From positions 114,714-178,713 of the forward strand of contig JAEYUW010000040.1 of NCBI GenBank assembly GCA_023432225.1: a stretch of DNA of 64,000 nucleotides, written 5' to 3'. Both the position numbers and the translations under genes were made by a program. The notes under the pieces were generated by a model. It saw only the letters and a list, made by a program, of their open reading frames with translations. It was not told the origin of the DNA and made no database searches. Each line of letters begins with the position of its first letter. Position 1 is the stretch's first letter. This stretch comes from Verrucomicrobiota bacterium. GTDB lineage: Bacteria; Verrucomicrobiota; Verrucomicrobiia; Opitutales; Opitutaceae. Positions 17,760 to 26,215 of this stretch are shown here, in pieces.

Positions 17760-19430
17760 ATGCTAATGCCCCTCCTCCGCGCGGTTTGGGCCACCGCGCT
17801 GGTTCTCGGCGCAGCGATGCGCCTCTCGGGGCAGGAGAAACCGGTGAACACCACGCCGATCGACCTGCCCGATTTCGTCGTCGAAAGTCAGCGCGAGCTT
17901 CCGCCACCCGAGCCCTGGCTCTACAGCCGCCTCGGTAATCACGAGATCCTGTCGAGCGCGGGACGCGGTCCGACCGAGCGCATGCTCAAAGACCTCAATC
18001 GCCTCCTGCACGGTCTCCGCCTGCTGCAGACGCCGTTCCTGCCCGCCGAGGCAGCCTCCGGCAAAATTCTCGTCTGCGGACGCGAGCCGGATTTCCAACC
18101 CTACGCCGAAAAATTCGGCGACCAGAGCACGGAAGAGGACATGCGCACGTGGCACTACGAATTCCTCGGCCGCGAAGGCGCCGTGCTCGTGCTGGATCAA
18201 ACCGCCAACACCTTCCGGCTGTTCGACGATCAGACCGATGAAGAGTCGACCGAGGTCACTTTCGCAGAGGAGCGCGCGAAGGATTCCACGCGCCGCCTGC
18301 AAACCGCTTTCGTGAAATTCCTGCTGTATCAACAGCAGCCGTCCATGCCGGCCTGGCTGGCCGAAGGCCTCGCACGATCGCTCGCGAATGTCCGCATCGA
18401 CGAGCGATCCGTCACGTGGGGCGTGGTGGAAAATCCCAACAAGGTGCTGAGCGGCGCCGACGAGCGCTCCACAGGCCACGCCTCCACGGCGACGATGCTC
18501 ACGCGCCAACGCGCGCCCGCCCGCGACTCGTTGAGCGACGAACTCGACTTCAACGCCGCGCTCGCCGCCACGGCGCTCATGCCGCTGGAAGAAATGTTCT
18601 CCTGGCAGCGCGACACCTACATCGGCAAGAAACTCACGGCGATCCGCTGGTTTCAGCAGAGCTACGCTTTCGTGCACTGGGGCCTCTTCGGTGACGCGGG
18701 CCAGCACCGGAAACAGTTCCTCGCCTTCATCAAGCGGCTCGAAAAGGAAGCGCCGTCCGAAGCATTGTTCCGCGAGTGCTTCGACCTGAGCTATGCGCAG
18801 GGCCTGAACGCGCTGCGCACCCACGTCGAATTCGTCCGCGGCAAGGTGATCGGCGTCGAAGCCGAAAAAGGCGCGCGCCTGCCCGCAGCCGCGTCGATCG
18901 AAGTGCGCGAAGCGACGATCGCCGAGATCGCGCGCCTGAAATTCACCGCCTTCACCCTCGCGGACATGCCCGACCGCGCGCACAACGAACTCGTGCTCGC
19001 CTACCGCCGCGGCGAGCGCACGCCCAACCTCGTCGCCGAACTCGGCGTCTCCGCCCTGAAGCTCGGGCAACGCGACCGCGCGCGAAACTATCTCACGCTC
19101 GCCACCAAGGCGAAGACCACGCGCACCCGCGCCTACGTCGCGCTCGCCCAGCTGCGTCTCGACGAGCGCCTCGCGAAACCGCAGGGCAAGGATGGCAAAC
19201 TCAGCTACGAGCAACTGCTCGGCGTGCTCGAGCCGCTGCTCAGCGCCCGCACGCAAGCGCCGCGCTCTCCGGAAGTCTATACGCTGTTCGCCGAGGCCTG
19301 GACGAAAACCGCGGCGACTCCGCCCGCGCAGCACGTCGCATTGGTCGACGAAGGCGTGAAGCTCTTCCCCGAGGATGCGACGCTACGCGAAGCCCGCGCG
19401 CGCCTGGATGCACCGCCCGCCGCGAAATGA
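17760..19430 (+). CDS. Exported DUF1570/peptidase-MA-like protein lacking HExxH
   Basis: A 556-residue protein with a signal peptide (ending near RLSGQEK). The region around SMPAWLAEGLARSL resembles the glutamate-containing segment of DUF1570 and peptidase-MA gluzincins. At the place where HExxH is expected there is only RRLQTAFVKFLL, so it is probably not a metalloprotease. The C-terminal 200 residues are helical and TPR-like (ELGVSALKLGQRDRARNYLTLA). It lies between an epimerase gene and nagZ, all on the same strand, with near-identical palindromes on either side. Its role in the murein cluster is inferred only from position. Confidence 0.75.
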   Translation: MLMPLLRAVWATALVLGAAMRLSGQEKPVNTTPIDLPDFVVESQRELPPPEPWLYSRLGNHEILSSAGRGPTERMLKDLNRLLHGLRLLQTPFLPAEAASGKILVCGREPDFQPYAEKFGDQSTEEDMRTWHYEFLGREGAVLVLDQTANTFRLFDDQTDEESTEVTFAEERAKDSTRRLQTAFVKFLLYQQQPSMPAWLAEGLARSLANVRIDERSVTWGVVENPNKVLSGADERSTGHASTATMLTRQRAPARDSLSDELDFNAALAATALMPLEEMFSWQRDTYIGKKLTAIRWFQQSYAFVHWGLFGDAGQHRKQFLAFIKRLEKEAPSEALFRECFDLSYAQGLNALRTHVEFVRGKVIGVEAEKGARLPAAASIEVREATIAEIARLKFTAFTLADMPDRAHNELVLAYRRGERTPNLVAELGVSALKLGQRDRARNYLTLATKAKTTRTRAYVALAQLRLDERLAKPQGKDGKLSYEQLLGVLEPLLSARTQAPRSPEVYTLFAEAWTKTAATPPAQHVALVDEGVKLFPEDATLREARARLDAPPAAK

Positions 19431-19479
19431 TCTGAGGCGGCGCATGCCGGACGCAATCAGTCGCCCCATAGCCGCGCGA

Positions 19480-19506
19480 GGTTTGTAACATAATACGTTA
19501 CAAACC
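19480..19506. repeat. Palindrome with TAATACGT centre, copy 2
   Basis: The same 25-bp unit as at 17603, here extended to 10-bp arms by a flanking G/C pair. It lies 50 bp after the stop of the DUF1570-like gene and upstream of nagZ. Confidence 0.9.
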
Positions 19507-19646
19507 CCGCTGCGCTCCTTGCGGCCGATACCAGTGAACGCGCGGGTCGTCTTGCGGAGGTGCTGGGCCCAACGGCCACCGCGCTCCGAGCGAAGCGGGC
19601 TCGCGTCACGTGCGGTGCGGGCTCAACTTCGGCGCGACTCGTCCGC

Positions 19647-20723
19647 ATGTCCGCCCCGGCACTTCCCTCCTCCTTGCGCGAAAAAATCGGCCAAATGCTG
19701 CTGCTCGGCTTCCGTGGCAGCACCGCCGCCGACACCGCGCTCATCGTCCGCGATCTCCGTGAGCACGCCGTCGGCAGCGTGATCCTCTTCGACCTGGACA
19801 TGACGTCCACGATTGACTCCGGCGCACCGGGCAAGCGCAACATCGAGTCGCCCGCGCAACTCCGCGCGCTCGTCACGCACCTCCAATCGCACGCCTGCCT
19901 GCCGCTGCTCGTCGCGATCGACCAGGAAGGCGGCCGCGTCAACCGTCTCAAGCCCGCCTACGGTTTCCCGGAGACGATCTCTGCCGAGGAGCTCGGCCAG
20001 CGCGACGACCTCGCTTTCACCCGCGCGCAATCCGAGGCGACCGCGCGCACGCTCGCGGCCGCCGGCATCAATTTCAACCTCGCACCCGTCGTCGACCTCG
20101 ACGCCAACCCGACCAACCCGATCATCAAGGGCAAGCGCCGCAGTTTTTCCGCCGACCCGGAAATCGTCGCGCGTCACGCCGCCGAGTGGGTGCGCGGCCA
20201 TCGCGCGCACGGCGTGCTAAGCTGCGCGAAACACTTTCCCGGCCACGGCAGCGCCTCGGGCGACACGCACCTCGGCCTCGTCGACGTCACCGCCACCTGG
20301 CACGAGCGCGAACTCACGCCGTTTGCGCGCCTGATCGAGGTCGGTCTCGGCGAGGCGGTCATGAGCGCGCACGTTTTCAACGCGCATCTTGATCCCGCGC
20401 TGCCGGCCACGCTTTCGCGCGCTGTCATCACCGGCTTGCTGCGCGAAAAGCTCGGCTTCCGCGGCGTTGTGCTGAGCGACGACATGGAAATGAAGGCCAT
20501 CTCCGCGCACTACGGCCTCGAGAATGCCGTCGTCTCCGCCGTCAACGCCGGCGTCGATCTGCTCTGCTTCGGCAACAACATGAGCTACGATCCCGACATC
20601 GCGCCGAAAGTCATCGCGCTGATCGAGCGCGCCATCGCTGCGGGAAAAATTCCCGCCACCCGCATCGACGAATCCTGCGCTCGCGTGCTCGCGCTGAAGC
20701 GCAGCGCAGGTCTGATTCCCTGA
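19647..20723 (+). CDS. nagZ: Beta-N-acetylhexosaminidase NagZ (GH3)
   Basis: A 358-residue glycoside hydrolase family 3 enzyme that removes GlcNAc from GlcNAc-anhydroMurNAc(-peptides). The family signature KHFPGHG is at residues 195-201, followed by the mobile-loop Asp-His in SGDTHLGL. The nucleophile aspartate is in VVLSDDMEM. There is no signal peptide, which agrees with a cytoplasmic recycling enzyme. The start MSAPALPSSL at 19647 is preferred to the frame start at 19560, because the upstream part is low-complexity. It feeds the AnmK/MurQ steps encoded nearby. Confidence 0.93.
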   Translation: MSAPALPSSLREKIGQMLLLGFRGSTAADTALIVRDLREHAVGSVILFDLDMTSTIDSGAPGKRNIESPAQLRALVTHLQSHACLPLLVAIDQEGGRVNRLKPAYGFPETISAEELGQRDDLAFTRAQSEATARTLAAAGINFNLAPVVDLDANPTNPIIKGKRRSFSADPEIVARHAAEWVRGHRAHGVLSCAKHFPGHGSASGDTHLGLVDVTATWHERELTPFARLIEVGLGEAVMSAHVFNAHLDPALPATLSRAVITGLLREKLGFRGVVLSDDMEMKAISAHYGLENAVVSAVNAGVDLLCFGNNMSYDPDIAPKVIALIERAIAAGKIPATRIDESCARVLALKRSAGLIP

Positions 20724-20729
20724 ATTTTC

Positions 20730-20817
20730 CCCACGGATTTCACGGATGGCACGGATTCAAGCACTCGTTCCCGCGCTCTTTCCGGCCATCCGTGTGATCC
20801 GTGCAATCCGTGGTTAA
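20730..20817. repeat. Inverted repeat, family F (CCACGGATTTCACGGATGGC)
   Basis: CCACGGATT/CACGGAT/CACGGATT modules at 20730 and an inverted copy ending ATCCGTGGTTAA at 20817. Other copies are at 21909-21991 and 28739-28941. It fills the nagZ-amidase gap. Confidence 0.85.
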
Positions 20818-20826
20818 ACCGCCTTT

Positions 20827-21822
20827 ATGAGACTTCTCCGAAACCTCGCCCTCTCACTGCTCGCCTTGCTCGTGCTCGCTGGCTGCGCGCATCGTCCCGG
20901 CACGCTCAACAAGCGCACCGGCGATGAGATTGTCGTCGCCGGTCAGCTGTATCACACCGGCACGAAAGTCGTGACGTGGATGGACCCGGGCGGCTACGAC
21001 GCCTACCGCGTCGAGCGACGCTTCGTGCCCTACGCGCAGAGCAGCTGGGCAAAGACGCTCGAGGCCAAGGTCGGCTACAGTGACCCGAACCGTTACGGCC
21101 TGCGTTTCCAAAAACTCTCGCCCGAGGAAATCGAACGCGTGCGCGGCGGCGGCTGGGATTTGCCGCTGCTCCAGCGCACCGTCGATCAGTTCGTGATCCA
21201 CTTCGATGTCTGCGGCATCGCGAAACAGTGCTTCAACATCCTGCACGACCACCGCGGTCTGAGCGTGCACTTCATGTTGGATCTCGACGGCACGATCTAC
21301 CAAACGCTCGACCTCAAGGAGCGCGCGTATCACGCCACGACGTCGAATCACCGCAGCGTCGGCATCGAGATCGCCAACATGGGCGCCTACGGCCCCGGCG
21401 ACACCAAGACGCTCGACACGTGGTATGAACGCGCCCCCGACGGCCGCCCGCGCATCAAAATCCCCGCGAAGCTCGGCGATCCGATGATTCGCACGCCGAA
21501 CTTCACCGCCCGCCCCACCCGCGCTGAGCCCGTGCGCGGCAACATTCAGGGCCAGGACCTCGTGCAATACGACCTCACGCCCGAACAATACAAAGCGCTG
21601 ATCAAGCTCACCGCCGCGCTTCACCGCGTTTTCCCGAAAATCAAACTCGATTACCCGCGCGGCCCCGACGGCCAGCTGCTGCCGAAGAAACTCCCCGACG
21701 ACCAGCTCTCCGCCTACGAAGGAGTCCTCGGCCACTATCACATTCAGACCAACAAAGTGGACCCCGGCCCGGCCTTCGACTGGGACAAGGTCATCAAAGG
21801 CGCACGCCGGCTCGTGCCGTGA
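20827..21822 (+). CDS. N-acetylmuramoyl-L-alanine amidase lipoprotein (Amidase_2/PGRP)
   Basis: A 331-residue predicted lipoprotein (lipobox LAGC, Cys20) with a zinc amidase fold of the PGRP/AmiD type. Expected elements are seen: FVIHFDVCG near the first zinc ligand, RAYHATTSNHRSVGIEIAN, and near the C-terminus GHYHIQTNKVDPGPAFDW, which is the classic His/Asp zinc and catalytic block. It would cleave the MurNAc-L-Ala bond in murein or anhydro-muropeptides at the outer membrane. It follows nagZ on the same strand. Confidence 0.88.
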   Translation: MRLLRNLALSLLALLVLAGCAHRPGTLNKRTGDEIVVAGQLYHTGTKVVTWMDPGGYDAYRVERRFVPYAQSSWAKTLEAKVGYSDPNRYGLRFQKLSPEEIERVRGGGWDLPLLQRTVDQFVIHFDVCGIAKQCFNILHDHRGLSVHFMLDLDGTIYQTLDLKERAYHATTSNHRSVGIEIANMGAYGPGDTKTLDTWYERAPDGRPRIKIPAKLGDPMIRTPNFTARPTRAEPVRGNIQGQDLVQYDLTPEQYKALIKLTAALHRVFPKIKLDYPRGPDGQLLPKKLPDDQLSAYEGVLGHYHIQTNKVDPGPAFDWDKVIKGARRLVP

Positions 21823-21823
21823 A

Positions 21824-21991
21824 GTAGCGCCGGCTTCCAGCCGGCCCGGTTGCGCGATCGCTCTCGTCCAGCATGCGAGTGCAGCCTGCGCCGCGTGTGA
21901 GTATTGGATTAACCACGGATTTCACGGATGGCACGGATTCACGCTTCGATGCGTGTGCCTTCATCCGTGTCCATCCGTGTAATCCGTGGTC
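21824..21991. repeat. Single family A-like hairpin plus family F inverted repeat
   Basis: GTAGCGCCGG, loop, CCGGCCC at 21824-21847 immediately follows the amidase stop. A family F pair (TTAACCACGGATTTCACGG at 21909, inverted copy to 21991) follows. Together they occupy most of the gap to the convergent permease gene. Confidence 0.75.
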
Positions 21992-22044
21992 AAAAAGAAT
22001 ACGACCGACCGCGGCAGCCGCTTCACTCGCCGCGGTTACGCGAC

Positions 22045-23334
22045 CTACGGCGCTTTCTTTCCGAACGCCGGATCGATCGTCTTAGCCACGAGCGCTGTGG
22101 CGAAGAACGACGGGACCGTCGCGATCAAGACCCAGATGAAGAAGTTGGTGTAACCGACCTGGTCTTCGATGCGGCCGGCGAACATGCCGGGCACCATCAT
22201 CCCAAGCGCCATGAAGCCCGTGCAGATGGCGTAGTGCGCCGTCTTGTGCGGGCCGTCCGCGACCTTAATCATGTAGAGCATGTAGGCCGTGAAACCGAAG
22301 CCGTAGCCGAATTGCTCCACCGCGATCGCGAACGAGAGCAGCCCGAGATGCGTCGGTTGATAAATGGCCAGCAACAGGAACGCCGCGATCGGCACGTGCA
22401 TCGAAAAGATCATCGGCCACAGCAGGCGCCGCAGTCCAAGTCGCGAAATCGCCCAGCCGCCGGCGAGGCCGCCGAGGGTCAACGCGATGATGCCGACGGT
22501 GCCGTAGACGATGCCGAGTTGCTCGTTGGTGAGGCCGAGGCCGCCTTGCTCGCGTTGATCGAGCAGGAACGGCGAGAGCAGCTTCAGCGCCTGGGATTCC
22601 GCGAGCCGGTAAACGAGCAGGTAGAACAGAATCAGTCCGATACCCGGCCGCCGGAAAAAGGCCGCGAACACCGCGAAAAATTCGCGCGTCACATTCGCCC
22701 CTTGCGCCGTCGCGCGGTCCACCGCGGGCCGCGGCAACACGAACGCGTGATATGCCCCCAGCACGAGAAACGCCGCCGCCAGCAACCCGAACACCAGCGA
22801 CCACGCGGTAACAACATTGCCGGTGGACGCGATCAGCTTGCCCGAGAGATAGACGAGTCCACCTTGCGCCGAGAGCGTCGCCAACCGGTAGAACGTCGAC
22901 CGCACGCCGACAAAGGCGGCCTGTTCGCCGGTAGAAATCGCGAGCAGATAAAAACCGTCGGCCGCGATGTCGTGCGTCGCGGATGCGAACGCCATCAGCC
23001 AGAACACCGCGAGCGAGAGCTGGAAGAATTTCGGCGCCGGCAGCGTCAGTGCCACGAGCGCGAACGCGATGCCGATCACGAATTGGAGCGACCAGATCCA
23101 AAAACGTTTCGTGCGGAACAGGTCAACGAGCGGCGACCACAGCGGCTTGATGACCCACGGCAGGTAGAGCCAACTCGTGTAGAGTGCGATGTCGGTGTTC
23201 GAGAGCCCGAGGTTCTTGTAGAGCACCGTCGAGAGCGTCATCACGACGACGTAGGGCACGCCCTGCGCGAAATAGAGCGTGGGGATCCACGACCAAGGGG
23301 AACGGGCGGAGGGCGGTTGGGCGAAAGAGGACAT
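22045..23334 (-). CDS. MFS permease, AmpG-like (probable muropeptide importer)
   Basis: A 429-residue major-facilitator protein with about 12 hydrophobic helices. The N-terminal segment SWIPTLYFAQGVPYVVVMTLSTVLYKNLGLSN and the pattern LPWVIKPLWSPLVD are characteristic of AmpG/SLC33-type permeases, as is the ATHDIAADGFYL helix. AmpG imports GlcNAc-anhydroMurNAc-peptides to the cytoplasm. The neighbours nagZ, murQ and anmK make this the most likely role, although the substrate is inferred. The ATG at 23334 (MSSFAQPP) is chosen over 23367. Confidence 0.82.
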   Translation of the reverse strand: MSSFAQPPSARSPWSWIPTLYFAQGVPYVVVMTLSTVLYKNLGLSNTDIALYTSWLYLPWVIKPLWSPLVDLFRTKRFWIWSLQFVIGIAFALVALTLPAPKFFQLSLAVFWLMAFASATHDIAADGFYLLAISTGEQAAFVGVRSTFYRLATLSAQGGLVYLSGKLIASTGNVVTAWSLVFGLLAAAFLVLGAYHAFVLPRPAVDRATAQGANVTREFFAVFAAFFRRPGIGLILFYLLVYRLAESQALKLLSPFLLDQREQGGLGLTNEQLGIVYGTVGIIALTLGGLAGGWAISRLGLRRLLWPMIFSMHVPIAAFLLLAIYQPTHLGLLSFAIAVEQFGYGFGFTAYMLYMIKVADGPHKTAHYAICTGFMALGMMVPGMFAGRIEDQVGYTNFFIWVLIATVPSFFATALVAKTIDPAFGKKAP

Positions 23335-23360
23335 GGCGGACACGACGATCGTAACTCGAT

Positions 23361-23531
23361 TTGTCATCGCGAGGCGCGCCTAGCGCGCCGTGGCGATCCA
23401 TCTGGCTGGGTTGCTTCGTCGCTGCGCTCCTCGCAATGACAGTGGTAGGGCCTCACCTCGTGTGAGGCCTGAGTTGCGAGCGCGGCGGAGCCACGTTCGC
23501 GGCCGAGGCTCGACACGAGGTCGAGCCCTAC
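23361..23531. repeat. Family H and family C repeats
   Basis: At 23361-23441 there is a family H unit (TTGTCATCGCGAGGCG ... CTCCTCGCAATGACA). At 23445-23531 there is a family C paired hairpin (GTAGGGCCTCACC, loop, GGTGAGGCC-like arm; then GAGGCTCGACACG ... CGAGCCCTAC). Family H also occurs at 26091 and 57382; family C at 10242 and 46508. Confidence 0.8.
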
Positions 23532-23554
23532 AGGCAGGCATGGCTGGTCGCGCT

Positions 23555-25117
23555 TCATGGTTTCGGCGGCGCCGGCAACGTCAGCGACGCGCGCGGGCTT
23601 TCGTTGCCGAGGCGATTCACGGCGCTGACGACGACGGCTTCATCCTCCGCCGCCAACTCGAGTGTGGCGTAACGCGCGGGCTGCACGGCGAAACGCCATT
23701 GCGTGCCGCTGCGGCGCCAGACCGCGAGGAGCGTGGCATCGGACGTCGCGTGAATTCTCACCGTTCGTTCGCGCGTCAGTTCGAGCGTCGGCGCGGACGG
23801 GGCTTTCGTCCCGAGCCAGGTCGCGGCCGGCGCGAGCGCGGGCGTGGCGTAGAGCGGCGCCAGTTTCTGGGCGATGCCTTTGCGGTCCGTAGTCAACGCG
23901 ATGGAGCTGAAGTGCACGTGGCCCGCGGCGCCGGGACGCGAACGCGTCAGTTCGATCTGTCGGGTGATGTCGTTCGGCGACCATTTCTTCTCGTCGCCGA
24001 TCGCACTGGTGAAAAGACCGGCGTAGATCGCACGCCCGGCACGGTTCTGCGTGATCCAATAATCGAGCAGCACGGGGAACGACTGTTCTTTGCTGGCGAG
24101 TGGCCAGTAGAGTTGCGGCACGAAGTAATCGAGCCAGCCGCGCTCGAGCCACAGCTCCACGTCGGCGTAGAGTTTGTCGTATTGGCTGAAGCCTTTAATG
24201 CCGGGCGGCCGGCGATCAGGGCGGCCGAGACCAAAGGGGCTGACGCCGAACTGCACCCACGGTTTCTCCGCGTGCACGGTCGCGTAGATTTTTTCGACGA
24301 GCTGGTCGACGTTGTGGCGGCGCCAGTCGATGCGGGAGAGTTTGCCGCCCGCTTTGCGGTAGGCCTGCCACGCAGGATCGTCGGGAAAATCGACTTCCTC
24401 GGGCTTCGCGTCTTTCGGCGCGTTGGCCGGCAGCGGCTTCGTGATCGGATACGGATAAAAATAGTCGTCGATGTGAACGCCATCGAGGTCGTAGCGGCGC
24501 ACGACATCGCGGATGACGGCCAGCGTGCGCTCGGCGGCGAACGTCTCGCCCGGGTCCATCCAGAGATACTCGCCGTATTTTTTCACGGCGCGCGGGTGCG
24601 TGTTCGCGATGTGCGACTTCGCGAGCGGCGACTTCGCTTCGTGGTGACGCGCACGATACGGATTGAACCACGCGTGCAGTTCGAGGCCGCGTTTGTGCGC
24701 CTCTTCGATCCAGACGGCGAGCGGATCGTAGCCCGGCGACTTGCCCTGCGTGCCGGTGAGATATTCCGACCAAGGTTCGAGGTCGGATTTATAGAGCGCG
24801 TCGGCGGCAGGGCGGACCTGGAAGACGACGGCGTTCAGGTTCAGCGTCTGCGCGCGGTCGAGGATGGTTTTGATTTCGGCGCGCTGTTGCGCGGCGGTCA
24901 GGCCTTTCTTGCTCGGCCAATCGATGTTGGCGACGGTCGCAACCCACACGCCGCGGAATTCGCGCGGCGCGGGCGGAGCGGGCTCGGCGGCGACGGGCGG
25001 AATCGCGGGCTGGGCGGGCGGCTTGGGTTTAGTCGCGCAGCCGGCGAGGAAGAGAATGGCGAGCGCCGCCAAGGTTTGCAGTAGGGCCGGCCTGCGACCG
25101 GCCCAGCGGGTGTTCAT
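23555..25117 (-). CDS. GHL10/DUF187 glycoside hydrolase-like lipoprotein (YngK/DigH-like)
   Basis: A 520-residue lipoprotein (lipobox FLAGC, Cys27) with a TIM-barrel GHL10 domain: REFRGVWVATVANIDWPS at the start, VVFQVRPAADALY, HAWFNPYRA, DGVHIDDYFYPYP and FVPQLYWPLA. E. coli DigH of this family cleaves peptide-free murein glycan strands, so a murein glycosidase role fits the cluster. A fibronectin-like C-terminal segment follows. The start is ambiguous. The ATG at 25198 overlaps the murQ stop (ATGA) and would add 27 residues, part of them encoded by a family A repeat; the ATG at 25117 gives a normal lipoprotein signal but still begins inside the repeat (NTRWAGRRPALL). Confidence 0.85.
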   Translation of the reverse strand: MNTRWAGRRPALLQTLAALAILFLAGCATKPKPPAQPAIPPVAAEPAPPAPREFRGVWVATVANIDWPSKKGLTAAQQRAEIKTILDRAQTLNLNAVVFQVRPAADALYKSDLEPWSEYLTGTQGKSPGYDPLAVWIEEAHKRGLELHAWFNPYRARHHEAKSPLAKSHIANTHPRAVKKYGEYLWMDPGETFAAERTLAVIRDVVRRYDLDGVHIDDYFYPYPITKPLPANAPKDAKPEEVDFPDDPAWQAYRKAGGKLSRIDWRRHNVDQLVEKIYATVHAEKPWVQFGVSPFGLGRPDRRPPGIKGFSQYDKLYADVELWLERGWLDYFVPQLYWPLASKEQSFPVLLDYWITQNRAGRAIYAGLFTSAIGDEKKWSPNDITRQIELTRSRPGAAGHVHFSSIALTTDRKGIAQKLAPLYATPALAPAATWLGTKAPSAPTLELTRERTVRIHATSDATLLAVWRRSGTQWRFAVQPARYATLELAAEDEAVVVSAVNRLGNESPRASLTLPAPPKP

Positions 25118-25159
25118 TCGCGCACGTGAGTTTTTGGGCCGGTCACAGACCGGCCCTAC
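25081..25159. repeat. Paired-hairpin repeat, family A, at the start of a gene
   Basis: GTAGGGCCGG, loop, CCGGCCC at 25081 and GGGCCGG, loop, CCGGCCCTAC ending at 25159. It overlaps the ATG at 25117 and the beginning of the signal sequence of the GHL10 lipoprotein. It is in frame with the upstream ATGA start at 25198. Confidence 0.88.
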
Positions 25160-25194
25160 TGCACGCAACGTGACGGGTTGGTGACTCACAGCGC

Positions 25195-26076
25195 TCATGA
25201 CTTCAGTGCGGCGCGGACGTTGCCTTGCACGGCCGCGAGCTCAGCTTCGGCCGCAGCGGCGTCGAGGTGGCGGCGCAGCATGACGATCGCGACTTTCACG
25301 CGATAGCGGCATTGCTCGAGGGCGACCTTCGCCGCGGCTTCGTCGGCACCCGTCGCGCGGACGGTGAGCGCGATGGCGCGACGGAAGAGTTTTTCGTTCG
25401 TCGGCATCACGTCGACCATCAGGTTGCCGTAGACTTTGTGCAGCCGAACCATGATGGCGCTCGAAAGTGTGTTGAGCGCGATTTTCTGCGCGGTGCCGGC
25501 TTTGAGGCGCGTGCTGCCGGAAATGACTTCGCTGCCGGTATCGAGCGTGATGCCGATCTCTGCGGCGGCGGCGGCCGGAGAGTCGGGGTTGTTGGCGATG
25601 CCAATCGTCAACGCTCCGCTGGCGCGCGCCGCCTCGAGACCGCCGAGCACGTAGGGCGTGCGGCCGGACGCCGCGACGCCGATCACGACGTCGTTCGCGC
25701 TCGGAGCGACGGCGCGCACGTCGGCGGCGCCTTGGGCGCGATCGTCTTCGGCGCCTTCGACGGCGATGTAGAGCGCGTTGCGTCCGCCGGCGAGGAGCGC
25801 AACGGCACGCTCGTTCGGCCACGAGAACGTCGGCCAGAGTTCGACGCTGTCGAGCAGGCCGAGCCGGCCAGACGTGCCGGCGCCGACGTAGATGAGACGT
25901 CCGCCGCGTGCGAGGCGCGGTGCCGCGGCATCAACGGCGCGAGCGAGCGAGGCGCGAGCGGCGTCAACGACGCGGGCAGCGAGCACTTGGTCCTCGGTGA
26001 AGGCGGCGATGAGTTGCTCCGTCGGGTAGAGATCGAGTTCGGGGTGGCGGCTGTCCGGCTTCTCGGTGTTCAGCAT
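25195..26076 (-). CDS. murQ: N-acetylmuramic acid 6-phosphate etherase MurQ
   Basis: A 293-residue SIS-domain lyase that splits MurNAc-6-P into GlcNAc-6-P and D-lactate. Characteristic sequences are YVGAGTSGRLG, LDSVELWPTFSWP, GVAASGRTPYVLGGL, ISGSTRLKAGTAQKIALN and the metal-independent catalytic loop with E in VEGAEDD. The start MLNTEKPDSRHPELD at 26076 has the usual MurQ N-terminus. It is divergent from anmK, the preceding pathway step. Its stop overlaps an ATG for the GHL10 gene. Confidence 0.95.
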   Translation of the reverse strand: MLNTEKPDSRHPELDLYPTEQLIAAFTEDQVLAARVVDAARASLARAVDAAAPRLARGGRLIYVGAGTSGRLGLLDSVELWPTFSWPNERAVALLAGGRNALYIAVEGAEDDRAQGAADVRAVAPSANDVVIGVAASGRTPYVLGGLEAARASGALTIGIANNPDSPAAAAAEIGITLDTGSEVISGSTRLKAGTAQKIALNTLSSAIMVRLHKVYGNLMVDVMPTNEKLFRRAIALTVRATGADEAAAKVALEQCRYRVKVAIVMLRRHLDAAAAEAELAAVQGNVRAALKS

Positions 26077-26090
26077 GGCAAGGGTTTCAG

Positions 26091-26133
26091 AGGGATCGCC
26101 ACGGTGCCGCGCTGCGGCGCCTCGCGATGACAA
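26091..26133. repeat. Short family H repeat
   Basis: AGGGATCGCCACGGTGCCGC ... CTCGCGATGACAAC in the murQ-anmK divergent gap. It matches one end of the longer units at 23361 and 57382, and must overlap or lie next to the promoters of both genes. Confidence 0.7.
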
Positions 26134-26215
26134 CCGATAAGGCAGTCCGCGCTGTGGCCCATGGGCCACACTCCCGCGTTGCGGCAGATGGTTCAACCGT
26201 TCATTTCATTCGCGC

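Noticed and set aside
21928..23439. 503-codon Arg/Glu-rich frame opposite the AmpG-like gene
   Set aside because: Composition and position show it is a shadow of the permease gene plus repeats.
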